NCBI GenBank assembly: GCA_028456385.1
Contig: JALNQF010000110.1
Coordinates: 88,115 to 152,114, forward strand
DNA: 64,000 nt
From: Ophiosphaerella korrae
Taxonomy: Eukaryota; Ascomycota; Dothideomycetes; Pleosporales; Phaeosphaeriaceae
Direction: 5' to 3'
Shown piece by piece: positions 1 to 11,252 of the stretch (the first letter of the stretch is position 1; each line of letters begins with the position of its first letter). Made by a program: the position numbers and the translations under genes. The notes under the pieces are model-generated. The model worked only from the letters and a program-made list of their open reading frames with translations. It ran no database searches and was not told where the DNA came from.

Positions 1-750
1 AGCTCACTGCGGTGATCAAGAAGCGGAACTCCTGCATCCATGGAACGTGCTTGCCCTTGTTCTTGACCTGTGAGATGTCGACCCAACGCTGGAAGTAATT
101 GTTGTAAATTTCCTCCTGGCCTGGTAGGTATTGTTCGAGGGCCTGGCGGGTAAACAGACCGTTGAGGCCCTTGCGGTAGTCAACATGGGCACGACCATCA
201 AGGAAGACCCAGTTCTCTGGACGGAGGAGCTTGTAGGCGGCATCGACGACGCAAGGCTTGGCGAAAGCAGGCGAATTGAAGATTTTACGGGCCATGTCGC
301 GAGTCGAGGCAATGACAACAAATCTGACACAGGCGTTAGCATGTGGAAACGGCGCGCAAAGGTGAGGAATAGGGGTACCTACTTGTGGAAGACAGAGACG
401 CAGCTAAGGGGACCGGACGACCATTTCGCGTGGTATTTTTTGAAATCTGGGTTGACAGACTCGAGGAAGGGACCAATGAAGGGCGTTTTCCACGCTGGGC
501 CGACGATGGAGCCCTTGCGATAGACGTACATGACTGTGACAAACGTGAGTAAACACCAAGGCATAGTGTGAGGTTACGCAAACATACACTGGTCGTACGC
601 TACGGCCAGGACCACGAGCGTGAGAAGCAGCTTTCCAATGCTGACGCCATTGAGAGCAGAGGAGAGAAGGTTATTAGTGTCGAATTGTGAAATGAAGTGG
701 GCAGCTTTGGCATCCGTCGTGGGCGAGACGAAGCTGGCGTTGACGGCCAT
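1..750 (-). CDS. erg5: Sterol C-22 desaturase, cytochrome P450 61 (5' part, truncated by window edge)
   Basis: Makes the C22-C23 double bond in ergosterol synthesis at the endoplasmic reticulum. I read three exons on the minus strand: 588-750, 383-533 and <1-323, with introns 534-587 and 324-382 whose GT/AG ends restore the frame exactly. The start ATG at 748-750 gives MAVNASFVSPTTDAK, followed by a hydrophobic anchor (LLLTLVVLAVAY) and the proline-rich P450 entry YRKGSIVGPAWKTPFIGPF. The next stretch (SVNPDFKKYHAKWSSGPLS, then VVDAAYKLLRPENWVFLDG and RKGLNGLFTRQALEQYLPG) is strongly typical of fungal Erg5/CYP61. Only about 210 N-terminal residues of roughly 530 lie in the window; the heme-binding cysteine loop is off the left edge, so integrity of the whole gene cannot be judged. 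Family assignment is by recognition of the conserved segments. Confidence 0.93.
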
Positions 751-1471
751 GTCGAATTGTATGCCTGCTCAGCGCAAAGTCTGGGAAGGTGAAAGAAGGA
801 GCGCGAAGACCGCGAAGAGAGTGACAGACAGGCCGGTAAATGTATTGCAATCGACTTCGGATACGGCAATACGAAAAAAGGGTCAGGCCGCCCCGAATTG
901 CGCGCAGAGGTGCCCTTGGCAGGCATTGGCCACTGGAGTGAAGAAGTCATGGACAAGGGTGCACGCTCTTTGCCTAATCAGGACTAGACTCCGACGCGCT
1001 GCCCTCAACTTCCGTCGCCGAGCGACGGTGCAATTACGAGAACACCCAGCTGCAAGAGGGGTACTGTGTGTAGACTCGTCAGCCCGCAGGATAGCCAGGT
1101 TCAACTGCATTCTCAGAGTTGACTCGATCCAACCAGATTTTGTTGGTGCTGAAAAAGTTCAGAGCCGCATGCTGTCTCGGATACTTGCGGGCGCCACAAA
1201 CCTGCATTCAGGCACCAACCAATCACCGGCGCATCTGTACGTGACAAGTCGTTCGTCGATCAGATCATGCCTTGCACTCTGATTTGTAACACAAGTGGAG
1301 GCTCATTTCAGGTTTCAAAACAAAATTCGGTATTTAAAATTATTTGTCAGACACGTCAGCCTTTAGGATACAAACAGGAGTATTGATCATGATTAGCAAC
1401 ATCATCTTAGACTTGAGACCTACGAGCCTGCTTAGACAATACCGAACATCTTGAGAGTTCATCAATTTTGT
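751..1471. other. Intergenic region upstream of erg5
   Basis: About 720 bp between the erg5 start and the 3' end of the F-box-like gene. Open frames here show no recognisable protein features. No repeat, RNA gene or clear promoter element stands out; it presumably contains the erg5 promoter next to 750. Confidence 0.5.
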
Positions 1472-2795
1472 TCACCTCCCCCAACCCCACAACTCGGTAT
1501 TCCACTTTATCCCCATAGGCCAATATTTCCCTTCCGTAATTGGCTTCTTCGGTTCGGTGTCCTCGAATACGTTTGTGATCCCCCATCGCTCAGAGAGTAA
1601 GTTTTCTAGCTCCTGTTTTGGAAACCCACCCCCTAACAAATCATTCTCATACGGGTCGGGTCTGACGAAGAAGGCAGGTGTCCAATCGTACAACGTACGG
1701 TTCGCTGATCTCTCCTGTCAATCATTAGTACATCAACACTGTCTTGCGTCTATCCGTCAGCCAACGAATATAACAGTGAAAACATACATATTCCCACTGT
1801 TCTTCCGTCAAACTCCATAGCCGCGTCAAGTCTCGCGGAAATGCCGAGATATTGGGATCGTGGTGCGTGATTCGAATTGATGTGTTTTGGCGATCGTACT
1901 TCAACCTGTAGACGATATCCCTGGAAGATTGTAGTAGATTTGTGAAGCGCCGTTGGTTGTCTCTAGACTCATCAGTGAAGTCAGTCAAGATGACGAACTC
2001 GACATTGATTTTCGCATTTGACATCCACAACGTGGAAAGCGCCGAAAGTGAGTCCCGTATCTCTCGTAAAAATTGCCGTTCGTATGCGAACGCCTCCACT
2101 TGGCTGGGGTTGAACATGGTGCGCCTTAACGAGGAATCAAAGTGCTCGTGCTTGATTCGAATTTGTACGTCTTTCACGGAGTGATATGTCCTATGGCCTG
2201 CAATGTTGAATGGATTACCAAATATGTCGTTTGAATCTTCTTCTCGATCGAAGAACCTTGCAATAGCCTTTTCTACATGGCAGAGAGTAAATGCGTTGTT
2301 AGAAAGGTAGTATTTTTGGGTCTCATATGCGATGAAAGAGCCCACGTAATCCGAATTGAAGACATGGCTGTTTGGCATGAGGATATCAGCTGACGGCCCC
2401 TCACTGTGATCATGAACAGCTCTTCCGTCCGACAGGACCATGGTTTGTTCGGCCGAATCGAGGATATCTCCCTCGCTGACAATATGAGTAAACCCCACTG
2501 ACTGCATATCAGCCCGCTGCCTTTCTAGAATCGATCTCTGTATAGGTCTAGGATCATACTCTTTGAAGTGATAGTACGGTCCGACGGGTATGGGCACTTC
2601 TTCGACGCATAAGTACTGGTATATTCTATCGCGCAATTCCGCCGGCAATTTGGAGAACATCAAACAACCAATTTTGCGACATTGGTATTTGGCGTGAACA
2701 TCAAGCGCTTCTTGATAACGGGTGTTTGCTTCTTGTTCTTCCAGCGCGGCCTGCTTGAATTCTTGTTCAAGGGCCTTGGTTCTGGATCCCATCAA
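1472..2795 (-). CDS. F-box-like hypothetical protein (two exons)
   Basis: A predicted protein of 416 residues from exons 1788-2795 and 1472-1714; the 73-bp intron (1715-1787) starts GTATGT, has the branch site TACTAAT, ends ACAG and joins in frame. The N-terminus is a glutamate/alanine-rich coiled segment (residues about 5-35) followed by LMFSKLPAELRDRIYQYL (about 45-62), the F-box-like motif seen at the start of many Dothideomycete proteins of unknown role. The rest has no domain I recognise; the C-terminal exon is rich in aromatic residues (YDWTPAFFVRPDPYEND). An F-box would suggest a substrate adaptor of an SCF ubiquitin ligase, but this short LPAELR-type motif is often degenerate and no partner is implied by the neighbours. 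The start could be either of two adjacent ATGs at 2790-2795. Confidence 0.7.
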
Positions 2796-3245
2796 TAAAT
2801 AAGGATAGTTTTAGTCCATTCCGGTGCGTCAAAATAGTGAAAGCCATAGCTCACGGTATTTCTATATAGCACCAAGAACTTGGCAACCGAGCTAGGTAAA
2901 TGAGTTACGAAAGTGGTGCAAAATGCCCACACGAATGATTCGGGAGAAGCTGAAAAGTAAGAGTCAGCTTGAGGTTGACATACCGTTGGCGTTTTGTGTT
3001 TAGCTCTGCTTGCAAGGCACATAATTCTTGCATCATGATGAGTGCTATGGCCTAATTCGCGAGTTTGAGGAATATGAGACGAAGAATTGCCATATGATAT
3101 GGGGTTGAATGTTATATTTGGTTCTAGCGTGACTGGTGCCTGTTGCTAGCCCCACTTATCCCTCGACACGTCCACAGGTCTGTGCGCGTCACGAAGTCAT
3201 GCCTATTGCATTGTGCCTCGAGCGTGGGTGAGGGTGTGGCCTAAT
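2796..3245. other. Divergent intergenic region between the F-box-like gene and pms1
   Basis: 450 bp separating two divergently transcribed genes, so it should hold both promoters. A 76-codon minus-strand frame at 2792-3022 has no family resemblance and probably is not a gene. No TATA box or repeat is obvious. Confidence 0.45.
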
Positions 3246-6200
3246 ATGGCTACGATTAAGCCCATAGAAAGCCGCTCTGTGCATCAAATACAGTCAGGTC
3301 AAGTCATTGTTGACCTGCAGTCAGTTTGTAAAGAAGTTGTGGAAAATAGCATTGATGCAGGCGCCACCTCAATCGGTATGTCATGCTCGACCCCAACTAA
3401 GACCACGACTCATTTATTGTACAGAGATTCGCTTCAAAAACTATGGCCTTGATGCTATCGAGGTACAAGATAATGGAGGCGGCATCTCACCCGATGATTA
3501 TGAGACGATAGCTCTCAAACACTACACATCCAAGCTTTCTTCCTATGATGATCTATCTTCGTTACAAACTTTTGGCTTTCGGGGAGAGGCACTCTCATCG
3601 CTATGTGCCCTTTCGAAATTTCATATTGTTACAGCTCGGCCCACCGATGGCCCCAAGGGTACGAAGCTCGAGTTTGAGCAGTCAGGAAAGCTCAAGGGAA
3701 CCTCAGTTGTGGCAGCCAAGCAGGGAACAACTGTCGTCGTGGAGACATTATTTCACAACCTCCCGGTAAGGCGGAAAGAACTTGAAAAGAACATTAAACG
3801 AGAGTACAACAAGGTATTGCACCTGCTAAATGCATATGCATGCATAAGCGTGGGCGTCAAGTTCACGGTCAGTAACTTGATACCTAAGGGGTGAGCAGAA
3901 TTGTGTATACAGATCAGAAGTAGTGACTAACATAGGGTAGGAAAAAGACGGTAGCATTCTCAACCAACTCCAATTCAAGCACCAAGGACAATATCTCTAA
4001 TGTATACGGCGCAAAAACAATCGCTGCCTTGTTGCCACTCGACCTCGAATTTCAAATGGATCCATCGAACCGGCCGGGTGCCACACAGAGCGCACGCAAC
4101 TCGAGTGCGCAAGAAAATTTTGGCTCACGAACGGTCAAGATTGTAGGTCACATATCACGCCCTGTTGTCGGGGAGGGCCGCCAAACCCCAGATAGGCAGA
4201 TGTTTTTCGTCAACTCTCGTCCTTGCAACTTGCCTCAAGTTGGCAAAGCATTCAACGAGGTATACAAATCGTATAACATCACACAGTCTCCCTTCATTTT
4301 TGCTGATATTCAACTTGACACAAATGCGTATGATGTCAATGTCAGTCCAGACAAGAGGACAATCATGTTACATGACCAGACGGCCTTGCTGGAGAATTTG
4401 AAGGAGGCACTTTTGACTCTCTTTGAGGGGCATGACCAAAGTGTTCCCCAGGCTCAGCTTTTGACCAAAAAATTGTCAACCGCTTTTAAGGCACCCACGC
4501 CCATGCCTCAAGGCAGCACTGATTCGGCTATGCCGGACGAGAGCGATGACTCTGACGGCCCAATTACTATCAGTAAAGCACATACACTGAGGGAAAATGC
4601 ACCGCCTGCACCAAAGACGCTGAACATAGCTCCTCTGCCTGGATTTGTCAAAGCCAGCCTGATTGAGAGATTTGCTGGAAGAGATGCTGAAGATAGGGTC
4701 GCCAGACCATCCCTAAGGCAACGACGGCGCAGCTCTTCAGATGATGAGACAGCAGAGGAGCAAGCCCTACATTCAACCGTACAACGAGAGGAAATGTCAC
4801 CAGCGCAAGAACAAGAATCCGCAGTCACTCCGCCTCGTCTGCGATCCAACTCACCCCTTTTCGAACCAGAGCAGGTTGAATCTCCTATCCCAATTCGCTC
4901 CGTCGAGACACTCAGAGCTGCGCAAGATATTGCCACACCTCTGCTGCCCCAACCCACCCAACAAATCGCCCCTGATCAATCACCTAGGTCGCCTGGGCCT
5001 ACACCGGTAGACCAGGAACCCATCCCATCCGTCAAACAAACACCCCAAAAAGCGCATTCTCAAAGCACCATCCAAAATGCATTCGACCGCATGCGACCCA
5101 TGCGTACACCATCGCAACAAGCCACAATAACCATCGACGGCACAACCGTGGTATCCAACGTCGGGTATAATAGCTATTCGAGATCATCAAAACGGTCGAG
5201 GATACACACGCCCAAGTTCGCTTTGGACGGGACGCCGCTTCGCCAAAATGTAACGCAGCCGCCGTTCATGAGGGGTCTGCGTGGATTTACCGCGCCGGGG
5301 ACACAAGGGGATAGTAGCGACGAGGAAGACGAGGAAGACGAGGAAGAAGACGGCGATGTGCGCCGTGTACCTGTGCGTTCGCCATCGCTTCAAAAGGGGA
5401 GGTCAACTGAAGCGGCTGAGAAGCGTCACAGGACTGAGGATTCCAGCACGCCCCAGCCCATTACGGAAGACATCGCAGACGATGAAGTATCTGACGACGC
5501 CTCGGGAGACTCGGAAGCAGACGAAGACTCTAGCACCCCCTACATCGACGAAGCTACTAAAAAAGCCCAAGAAGAAGCCAAAATCGTCGCGCTTATCGCC
5601 TCCGCCGAAGCAAAAGCCAGCCACCCCACCGAGTCCAGTCTAAAACGCGCAACAAAACTGTCCAAGCCCTCGCCGCCAAAATACCAAACCACCACGCTAG
5701 AAACAACAATCAAGACATCCGTCCCTGCCATATCGCGGCACCTCACATCCCTCACCACAGCACTCGCTTCAGCTTCCTTACCAGACCTCCCCCTCCCGAT
5801 AGATGCTCAGTCGGACCCAGAAGAACGCCTCACGCTCACGGTAACCAAACCCGATTTCGCAGCCATGCGCATCATCGGGCAATTCAACCTAGGATTCATC
5901 ATCGCGCTGCGCCCGCCGACAACACAGTCCCTCGTCCCCGACCTCTTCATCATCGACCAGCACGCCAGCGATGAGAAATTCAACTTTGAGCGCCTCGCCG
6001 CCACCACCAGCTTCGTCTCGCAGCGCCTCGCCCAGCCGCACGCACTGCACCTCAGCGCCGTAGAGCGCGAAATCGTCGAGTCCCACGCGCACGCGCTTGC
6101 GCTCAACGGTTTCGCTGTTGCGCTGGACGAAAGCAGCGCGCACCTGACTGCGCTGCCGACGTCGCTTAATACGACGTTTTCGCCGGCGGATTTGGAGGAG

Positions 6201-6476
6201 CTATTGGTGTTGCTACAGGAGGGGGTGGGCGGTGTGCCGCGGCCGAGTAAGGTGCGAAAGGTGTTGGCGAGCCGGGCGTGTAGGGGGTCGGTTATGATTG
6301 GGAAGACGTTGAGTGAGAAGCGGATGGGGGAGATTGTGAGGAATATGGGGGGCATGGATAAGCCGTGGAGTTGTCCGCATGGAAGGCCGACGATGAGGCA
6401 TTTGTTTGGAGTGGGGGGGTGGAAGGGGTGGGTTGAGGGGGATGGGAGGGAGGATGGGAGGGGGGAGGATGTTTGA
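3246..6476 (+). CDS. pms1: DNA mismatch repair endonuclease PMS1 (MutL family)
   Basis: MutL-alpha subunit that partners Mlh1 and nicks DNA in nuclear mismatch repair. Exons 3246-3375, 3425-3890 and 3941-6476; both introns (49 and 50 bp) have GT/AG ends and preserve the frame, giving 1043 residues. The N-terminal GHKL ATPase is complete: the ExxxN motif [10 protein letters not shown] (Glu30, Asn34), DNGGGI and [11 protein letters not shown] long low-complexity, Ser/Glu/Asp-rich linker follows (about residues 400-780, with an acidic run encoded near 5320-5353). The C-terminal endonuclease domain carries [10 protein letters not shown], the metal-binding motif [12 protein letters not shown] at residues 871-882 (DQHAx2Ex4E), ACRGSVMIG and CPHGRP, so catalytic capacity appears intact. 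After the last motif is a short Gly/Asp/Glu-rich tail. It converges with fta1, with 159 bp between the stop codons. The ATG at 3246 is chosen because [15 protein letters not shown] matches PMS1 N-termini. Confidence 0.96.
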
Positions 6477-6635
6477 GGGGGTTGGTGGATTGGAGAGAGG
6501 TAGGGTGGAAGTGATTATTTGGTAGAGTGCTAATGGCGTCGTGTTATGACGATGGGTATAATAGATTGGAGAAAGTAGAGATATAACTGTAGGGGTATCA
6601 CAGATGACGAATCGCAAAATCAATCAAACTCGAAC

Positions 6636-7526
6636 CTAGGCGCCCGATACCTCGTCGCCAGCACTCTTCCTCTCATTCTCCCTACTTCTAGCCTTTGGCT
6701 TTTTCGGATTGGCCGTGCCTGCAGCCGCGTTACTAATAGCCCTCTTCCTCCTGCTTGCGCCTGCGCTGGCAACAGAAGATGGTGTCGAGTCTCTGCGCGC
6801 CTCGGCTAAATCTGCAGGCAAGAACTTCCCACTGCCGGCCGCTTCTCGGACCAGCGAGGCGTAGAAGTCCTGCACAGCGAGCTGGCCGGCACTGATGTCC
6901 TGGGAGGTGCCGCCCTCATCTGAAAAAGAATTGTCTGGGAGGGGCTCGGGTGCCGCGAGTTTGAGCCGGTCAGTGCCGAGATGGAAGCTGTTGCAGGAAA
7001 TGCGCGAGATGTGGGCCTTGGCATGTGTCATATCGAGCGCGAGATGGGTCTTGAGGTAATGTGACAGTGCGGCGGTGAAGGGTTTTTGGGAAGCGTTTTT
7101 CAACAGGTTCCCACAGTTTACGAAGCCAGAAACGTGTGGCGCTGCAATGGTGATTTCAATATGCTTGAGGAGGGTGGTGGCGGCGGGGAAGGCTAGCTGC
7201 ACGTGCAATTGGCGTATAAGGCCCGGGATGGATTGCGTGGAGGTGGCTGAGGAGAGGCGGCCGATGTACGTCTCGAGACTCGATGCAATGAAGGCCGAGG
7301 GCAGGCGCAGGGGCGCAACGTGGGCATCGAAGGTGGTGCGCAAGTAGGCGAGGAACAATTGGCGGATTGGGCCGGGCATCTTGACGAGGAGCAGTGGGAG
7401 GGAGGTGAAGCCGGCGGGCGAGGCAGTCACGCCCGGGTCGCGCAACAGAAGCGCATTGTACGACTGCTTCTCGTACTCGAGGCTGATGTCGATGCCGCGC
7501 GCTTCGTCTGGGTTGAGCAGAGAGGG

Positions 7527-7557
<31 letters not shown>

Positions 7558-7844
7558 TCCAGCAACTGGCGGTGGCGGTCAATCCAGGCGTCGTCGTCGC
7601 CCAACAGGTCCCAGCTGCAGTCCTCCAGCGGGCCCAGCCTGGCCGTGTCCTCGTCGGCAGCAAAGTCGACCTGGACACCGCGCACATTGTCGCCCTTCAA
7701 CCGCTCCTTGAGCCGCTTCGCATGCGTGCGCAGCGCCTTCTGGTCCAGCAACCGCACATGCCCATGGTGCAGCGGCGAGAGGCGATACAGGTGGTAGGTC
7801 CTGTTGTAGAGCGGATAGGCCGGGATGTGGGCCATGGCAGGCAA
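6636..7844 (-). CDS. fta1: Inner kinetochore protein Fta1 / CENP-L-like
   Basis: Single-exon frame of 402 residues. The N-terminus (YPLYNRTYHLYRLSPLHHG) followed by a basic helix (RTHAKRLKERLKGD) is the pattern I know from fungal Sim4-complex subunit Fta1, the fission-yeast CENP-L relative that sits in the constitutive centromere-associated network. A middle region (LPLLLVKMPGPIRQLFLAYLRTTF as two short segments) and a hydrophobic CENP-L-like core follow; the C-terminus is Lys/Arg-rich (KKPKARSRENERK), possibly nuclear targeting. An Asp-Ala repeat near residues 96-106 comes from a hexanucleotide repeat. The start may be Met1 or Met4. It is divergently arranged with the Hsp110 gene and convergent with pms1. 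The assignment rests on the N-terminal pattern and overall layout; I cannot align the core here. Confidence 0.62.
7529..7557. repeat. Hexanucleotide repeat (GTCTGC)n inside fta1
   Basis: Nearly five perfect copies of GTCTGC in a row. On the coding (minus) strand they encode alternating Asp-Ala. The perfection of the units suggests a slippage-prone, length-variable site. Confidence 0.85.
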
Positions 7845-7967
7845 CGGTCGAAGCAGTGGTTTTGTTGGTTGTTGTGGTTGTGGCGGCGAGTCAGCCCCGG
7901 TCGCAGCCAGTGCGCGCTAGCTGCGTTGGTATGACATAACAGCGGGGGGGATTGTTGATTCTGAGTT

Positions 7968-7993
7968 TTCGAGTGGCTTCTAGTAATTTCTTC
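7968..7993 (+). promoter_or_regulatory. Step-type heat-shock element upstream of the Hsp110 gene
   Basis: Three TTC triplets at 7968-7970, 7978-7980 and 7988-7990 are exactly 10 bp apart, with a fourth TTC directly after (7991-7993). Same-orientation TTC units at 10-bp spacing are the step-type heat-shock element known to bind fungal Hsf1. It lies about 170 bp upstream of the Hsp110 ATG and about 125 bp upstream of fta1, so it sits in a shared promoter. A pyrimidine-rich tract (about 8054-8100) lies between it and the Hsp110 start. Confidence 0.5.
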
Positions 7994-8159
7994 GCATCAA
8001 AAAGGCGCACCGCAGTACAGCCTTGCTTGCCAGCTCCCTGCCAGCGCATTTCTGGCTTTCTTTCTCTGCTGCCCTTTCTTTCCTCTGCTCTCTCTCGCAC
8101 CACGCCTTTGCTATCCACCCGTCCGCTTCCTCTGAGATACCCCGCCATCACCGATAAAC

Positions 8160-10628
8160 ATGTCTGTTGTGGGCGTCGATTTGGGCACGCTCAACAGCGT
8201 TATCGCCGTTGCGCGTAACCGCGGTGTCGATGTCGTAAGTGCGGCACACAAACATGCACACACGGCCATACTGACTTGTCTAGATTGCAAATGAGGTTTC
8301 TAACCGCGCCACGCCGTAGGCACTCCCACCCCGCCCCCGCATTGCACCACAGCGCTGACATGCACACAGCTCGCTCGTAGGCTTTGGCCCCAAGAGCAGA
8401 TATATTGGCGAGGCGGCCAAGAACCAGGAAATCTCCAACCTCAAGAACACCGTCTCCTCCTTTGTCCGTCTCGCCGGGCGCTCCCTCAAAGATGCCGACG
8501 TCCAGATCGAACAGGATTTTGTCTCGGCGCCCCTCGTCGACCTCAACGGCCAGGTCGGCGCCGAGGTTTCATACCTGGGCAAGAAGGAGCAGTTCACAGC
8601 CACCCAGATCACCGCCATGTTCCTCACCAAAATGAAGACAACGGCATCGCTTGAGCTCAAGCTGCCCGTGTCTGATGTCGTCCTCAGCTGCCCCGTCTGG
8701 TACACGGATGCACAGCGCCGGGCCATACTCGATGCTGCTGACATTGCTGGACTCAAGTGCCTGCGGTTAATCAACGACAACACCGCCGTGGCCCTTGGAT
8801 ATGGCATCACCAAACTCGACCTGCCCACGGCCGAAGAAAAGCCCCGCCGGGTCGTCTTTGTCAACATCGGCCATAGCAACTACACCGCTACCGTTGTAGA
8901 GTTCAAGAAGGGCGAGCTGGCCGTCAAGTCGAGCGCCTGGGACCGCCACTTCGGAGGTCGCTACATCGACAAGGTCCTAGTAGAGCACTTCGCCAAAGAA
9001 TTCAAGGAAAAGTACAAGATTGATGTCTTGGAGAATGGAAAGGCCCGCTTCCGTCTAGCCGCTGGAGTCGAGAAACTGAAGAAGGTTCTCTCTGCAAACA
9101 ACGCCGCGCCCATCAACGTCGAGTCAATCATGAACGATGTCGACGTACGGGGCATGATCAAGCGCGAGGAGCTGGAGGCCTTGATCAAGCCTCTCCTTGA
9201 GCGCGCCACAAAGCCCATCGAACAGGCTCTTGCCGAAGCTGGCCTCAAGCCCGAAGATATTGACGCCATCGAGATGGTGGGCGGCTGCACTCGTGTCCCT
9301 TCGCTAAAGCAGGCTATCCAAGATTACTTTGGCAAGACACTCTCCTTCACCCTCAACCAGGACGAGGCCGTTGCGCGAGGATGCGCTTTCAGCTGTGCTA
9401 TTCTGTCTCCCGTCTTCCGCGTTCGCGATTTCTCCGTCCACGATATGGTCAACTACCCAATCGAATTTGCATGGGAGAAATCCTCTGACATCCCTGACGA
9501 GGACACTAACCTGACAGTATTCAACAAGGGCAATGTCATGCCCTCCACTAAGATTTTAACTTTCTACCGAAAGCATCCCTTTGACCTTGAGGCCAAGTAC
9601 GCGAAGCCAGAGCTACTACCAGGCAAGGCAAACCCGTGGATCGGTCGGTTTTCTGTCAAGGGCGTCAAGGAAGACCCAAAGGGCGATTTTATGATCTGCA
9701 AGCTGAAGGCTCGCCTCAACGTGCATGGTGTCCTCAACGTCGAGTCTGGCTATTATGTGGAGGAAACCGAGGTCGAAGAGCCAATTCCAGAACCCCAAGA
9801 AGATAAGAAAGAGGGTGATGTACGTACTCAAAACTCTCCTATTGATCCGAGTACCGGCCAGCAGCCCGATAACGAGCCTGCCGCGAAACGACTCAAGCCC
9901 AGCACTGAATTTGTATTTGCGCGTCCTGCTTCTGCGAATGTAACAGACGAACTAACACCTCCTTTGCAGGCAATGGATGTGGACAAGGATGCGCCAAAAG
10001 AGCCTCCCAAGACGCGCAAGGTCAAGAAGCAGCAACGAAAGGGCGACCTACCATTGTCCGCTGGCACCGCTTCGCTAGACCAAACCACTAAGGAGTTGCA
10101 AATCGAGAAAGAAAACCAGATGATCATGGAAGACAAGCTCGTCGCCGACACCGAAAACGAGAAGAACAACCTCGAAAGTTTCATCTACGAGCTCAAAGAC
10201 AAAATCCTCGACGTCTATGCCCCCTTCGCAAGCGACGACGAAAAATCAAGACTTAACACAAAACTCGAGGCCATCGAGGTAAGCCCCTCCTTCCCTTCTT
10301 TCCACCAAAACAAATCACTAAAAAAAAAATTTTTCTTTCTCAGGACTGGCTCTACGACGACGGCGAAGACGCCTCAAAAGCCCAATACGTCTCCAAACGC
10401 GAAGAAATTCGCTCCATCGCCGGCCCCATCATCCAGCGCTACAACGACAAAATCGAAGCCGAGCGCCAAGCCGTCCTCGAAAAGCAGCAAAAGGAAATGG
10501 CTGCCAAACAGGCGGAGCTGGAGCGTGCGAAGCGCGAGGCCGAGGCGAAGGCCCAGGCTAATGCTCCTCCGCCAAGTGAGGAGAAGGATACGGAGATGAC
10601 AGATGCGGAGAAGGCGGATGATGCGTAA
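8160..10628 (+). CDS. hsp88: Hsp110 family chaperone / Hsp70 nucleotide-exchange factor (Hsp88, Sse1 type)
   Basis: Cytosolic Hsp70 co-chaperone. Exons 8160-8234, 8284-8315, 8370-10278 and 10344-10628 join in frame (introns GTAAGT..TAG, GTAGGC..CAG and GTAAGC..CAG), giving 766 residues. The actin-like ATPase domain begins VGVDLGTLNSVIAVARNRG and continues with IANEVSNRATPSLVGFGP, both diagnostic of the Sse1/Hsp88 branch. Later landmarks are LINDNTAVALGYG, MVGGCTRVPSLKQAI and DEAVARGCAFSCAILSP. The C-terminal half has an acidic loop, TRKVKKQQRKGDLPL, and the helical lid (DWLYDDGEDASKAQYVSK), ending in Lys/Glu-rich coiled coil. A 150-bp segment at 9820-9969 has perfect intron signals (GTACGT, AACTAAC, TTGCAG) and a length divisible by three; removing it gives 716 residues and the usual GDAMDVD junction, so it is probably an intron. 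Regulation: step-type heat-shock element at 7968. Confidence 0.95.
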
Positions 10629-11252
10629 ATGGAAATGAATATAGTTTGACGAGGTGAACGCATAGGCGGCATTTAAAAAGAAGGTATATGCCGACGGGAT
10701 GGTGTTTTTGGGGAATTAGGTAATGTCATGATAGACCGATTATAGATGAATGAGCATGAAATGATTTTAGATGTTTTGTGTGGCGTTGTAATAGTTGGTG
10801 TGAGCTCATATTAAGGTAGTATGAGCTCTTGATAGTTAGTGCAAGTTCATAGCGGTTGGTGCGTTCGTGATGAGTCACGTGATAGAGTGGGTGGAGGGTG
10901 AAGGAAGGTAAATTGTCGTATTTCTTTTATGCGGTCTGGTGGTAAGCCCTGTTATGGTGTGAGAGGGTGATGCTGAATTGTTTGTTCAAGTATTTTCCGA
11001 ATAGCATGATGTTTAGATAAACGCACTCGTTGTCGCACAAGCCGAGACGCAGCATTTTGGCCAAGGTTGTGCGACGAGTACAGAGTAGCTCGGGCAAGGT
11101 CAGTCTTGCCACAACTCAGGCCTCTTTTTAATACCAAATACTTTTTCAACCCTTTAGGCGAATCGATTCAAATTTAATTGCTTCTCTCCCAACCCCTGAT
11201 CTAACCCAACCCACCCTTTCCCCTCTATTTCTACTCTTTAATTTCTAACTCC
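10629..11252. other. Convergent intergenic region between hsp88 and the dehydrogenase gene
   Basis: About 620 bp with no supported gene. It contains a perfect 9-bp-arm inverted repeat, GAGCTCATA at 10802-10810 and TATGAGCTC at 10820-10828, plus an overlapping TGAGTCA/CACGTG motif at 10871-10881. Since both flanking genes end here, 3' processing signals are more likely than promoters. Confidence 0.5.

Noticed and set aside
620..1282. A 220-codon plus-strand frame overlapping the erg5 start
   Set aside because: Overlaps erg5 exon 1 on the opposite strand, has no family resemblance and reads like chance sequence.
2792..3022. A 76-codon frame upstream of the F-box-like gene as a possible extra exon
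   Set aside because: Ends in a stop just before the gene's ATG and no splice pair connects it convincingly.
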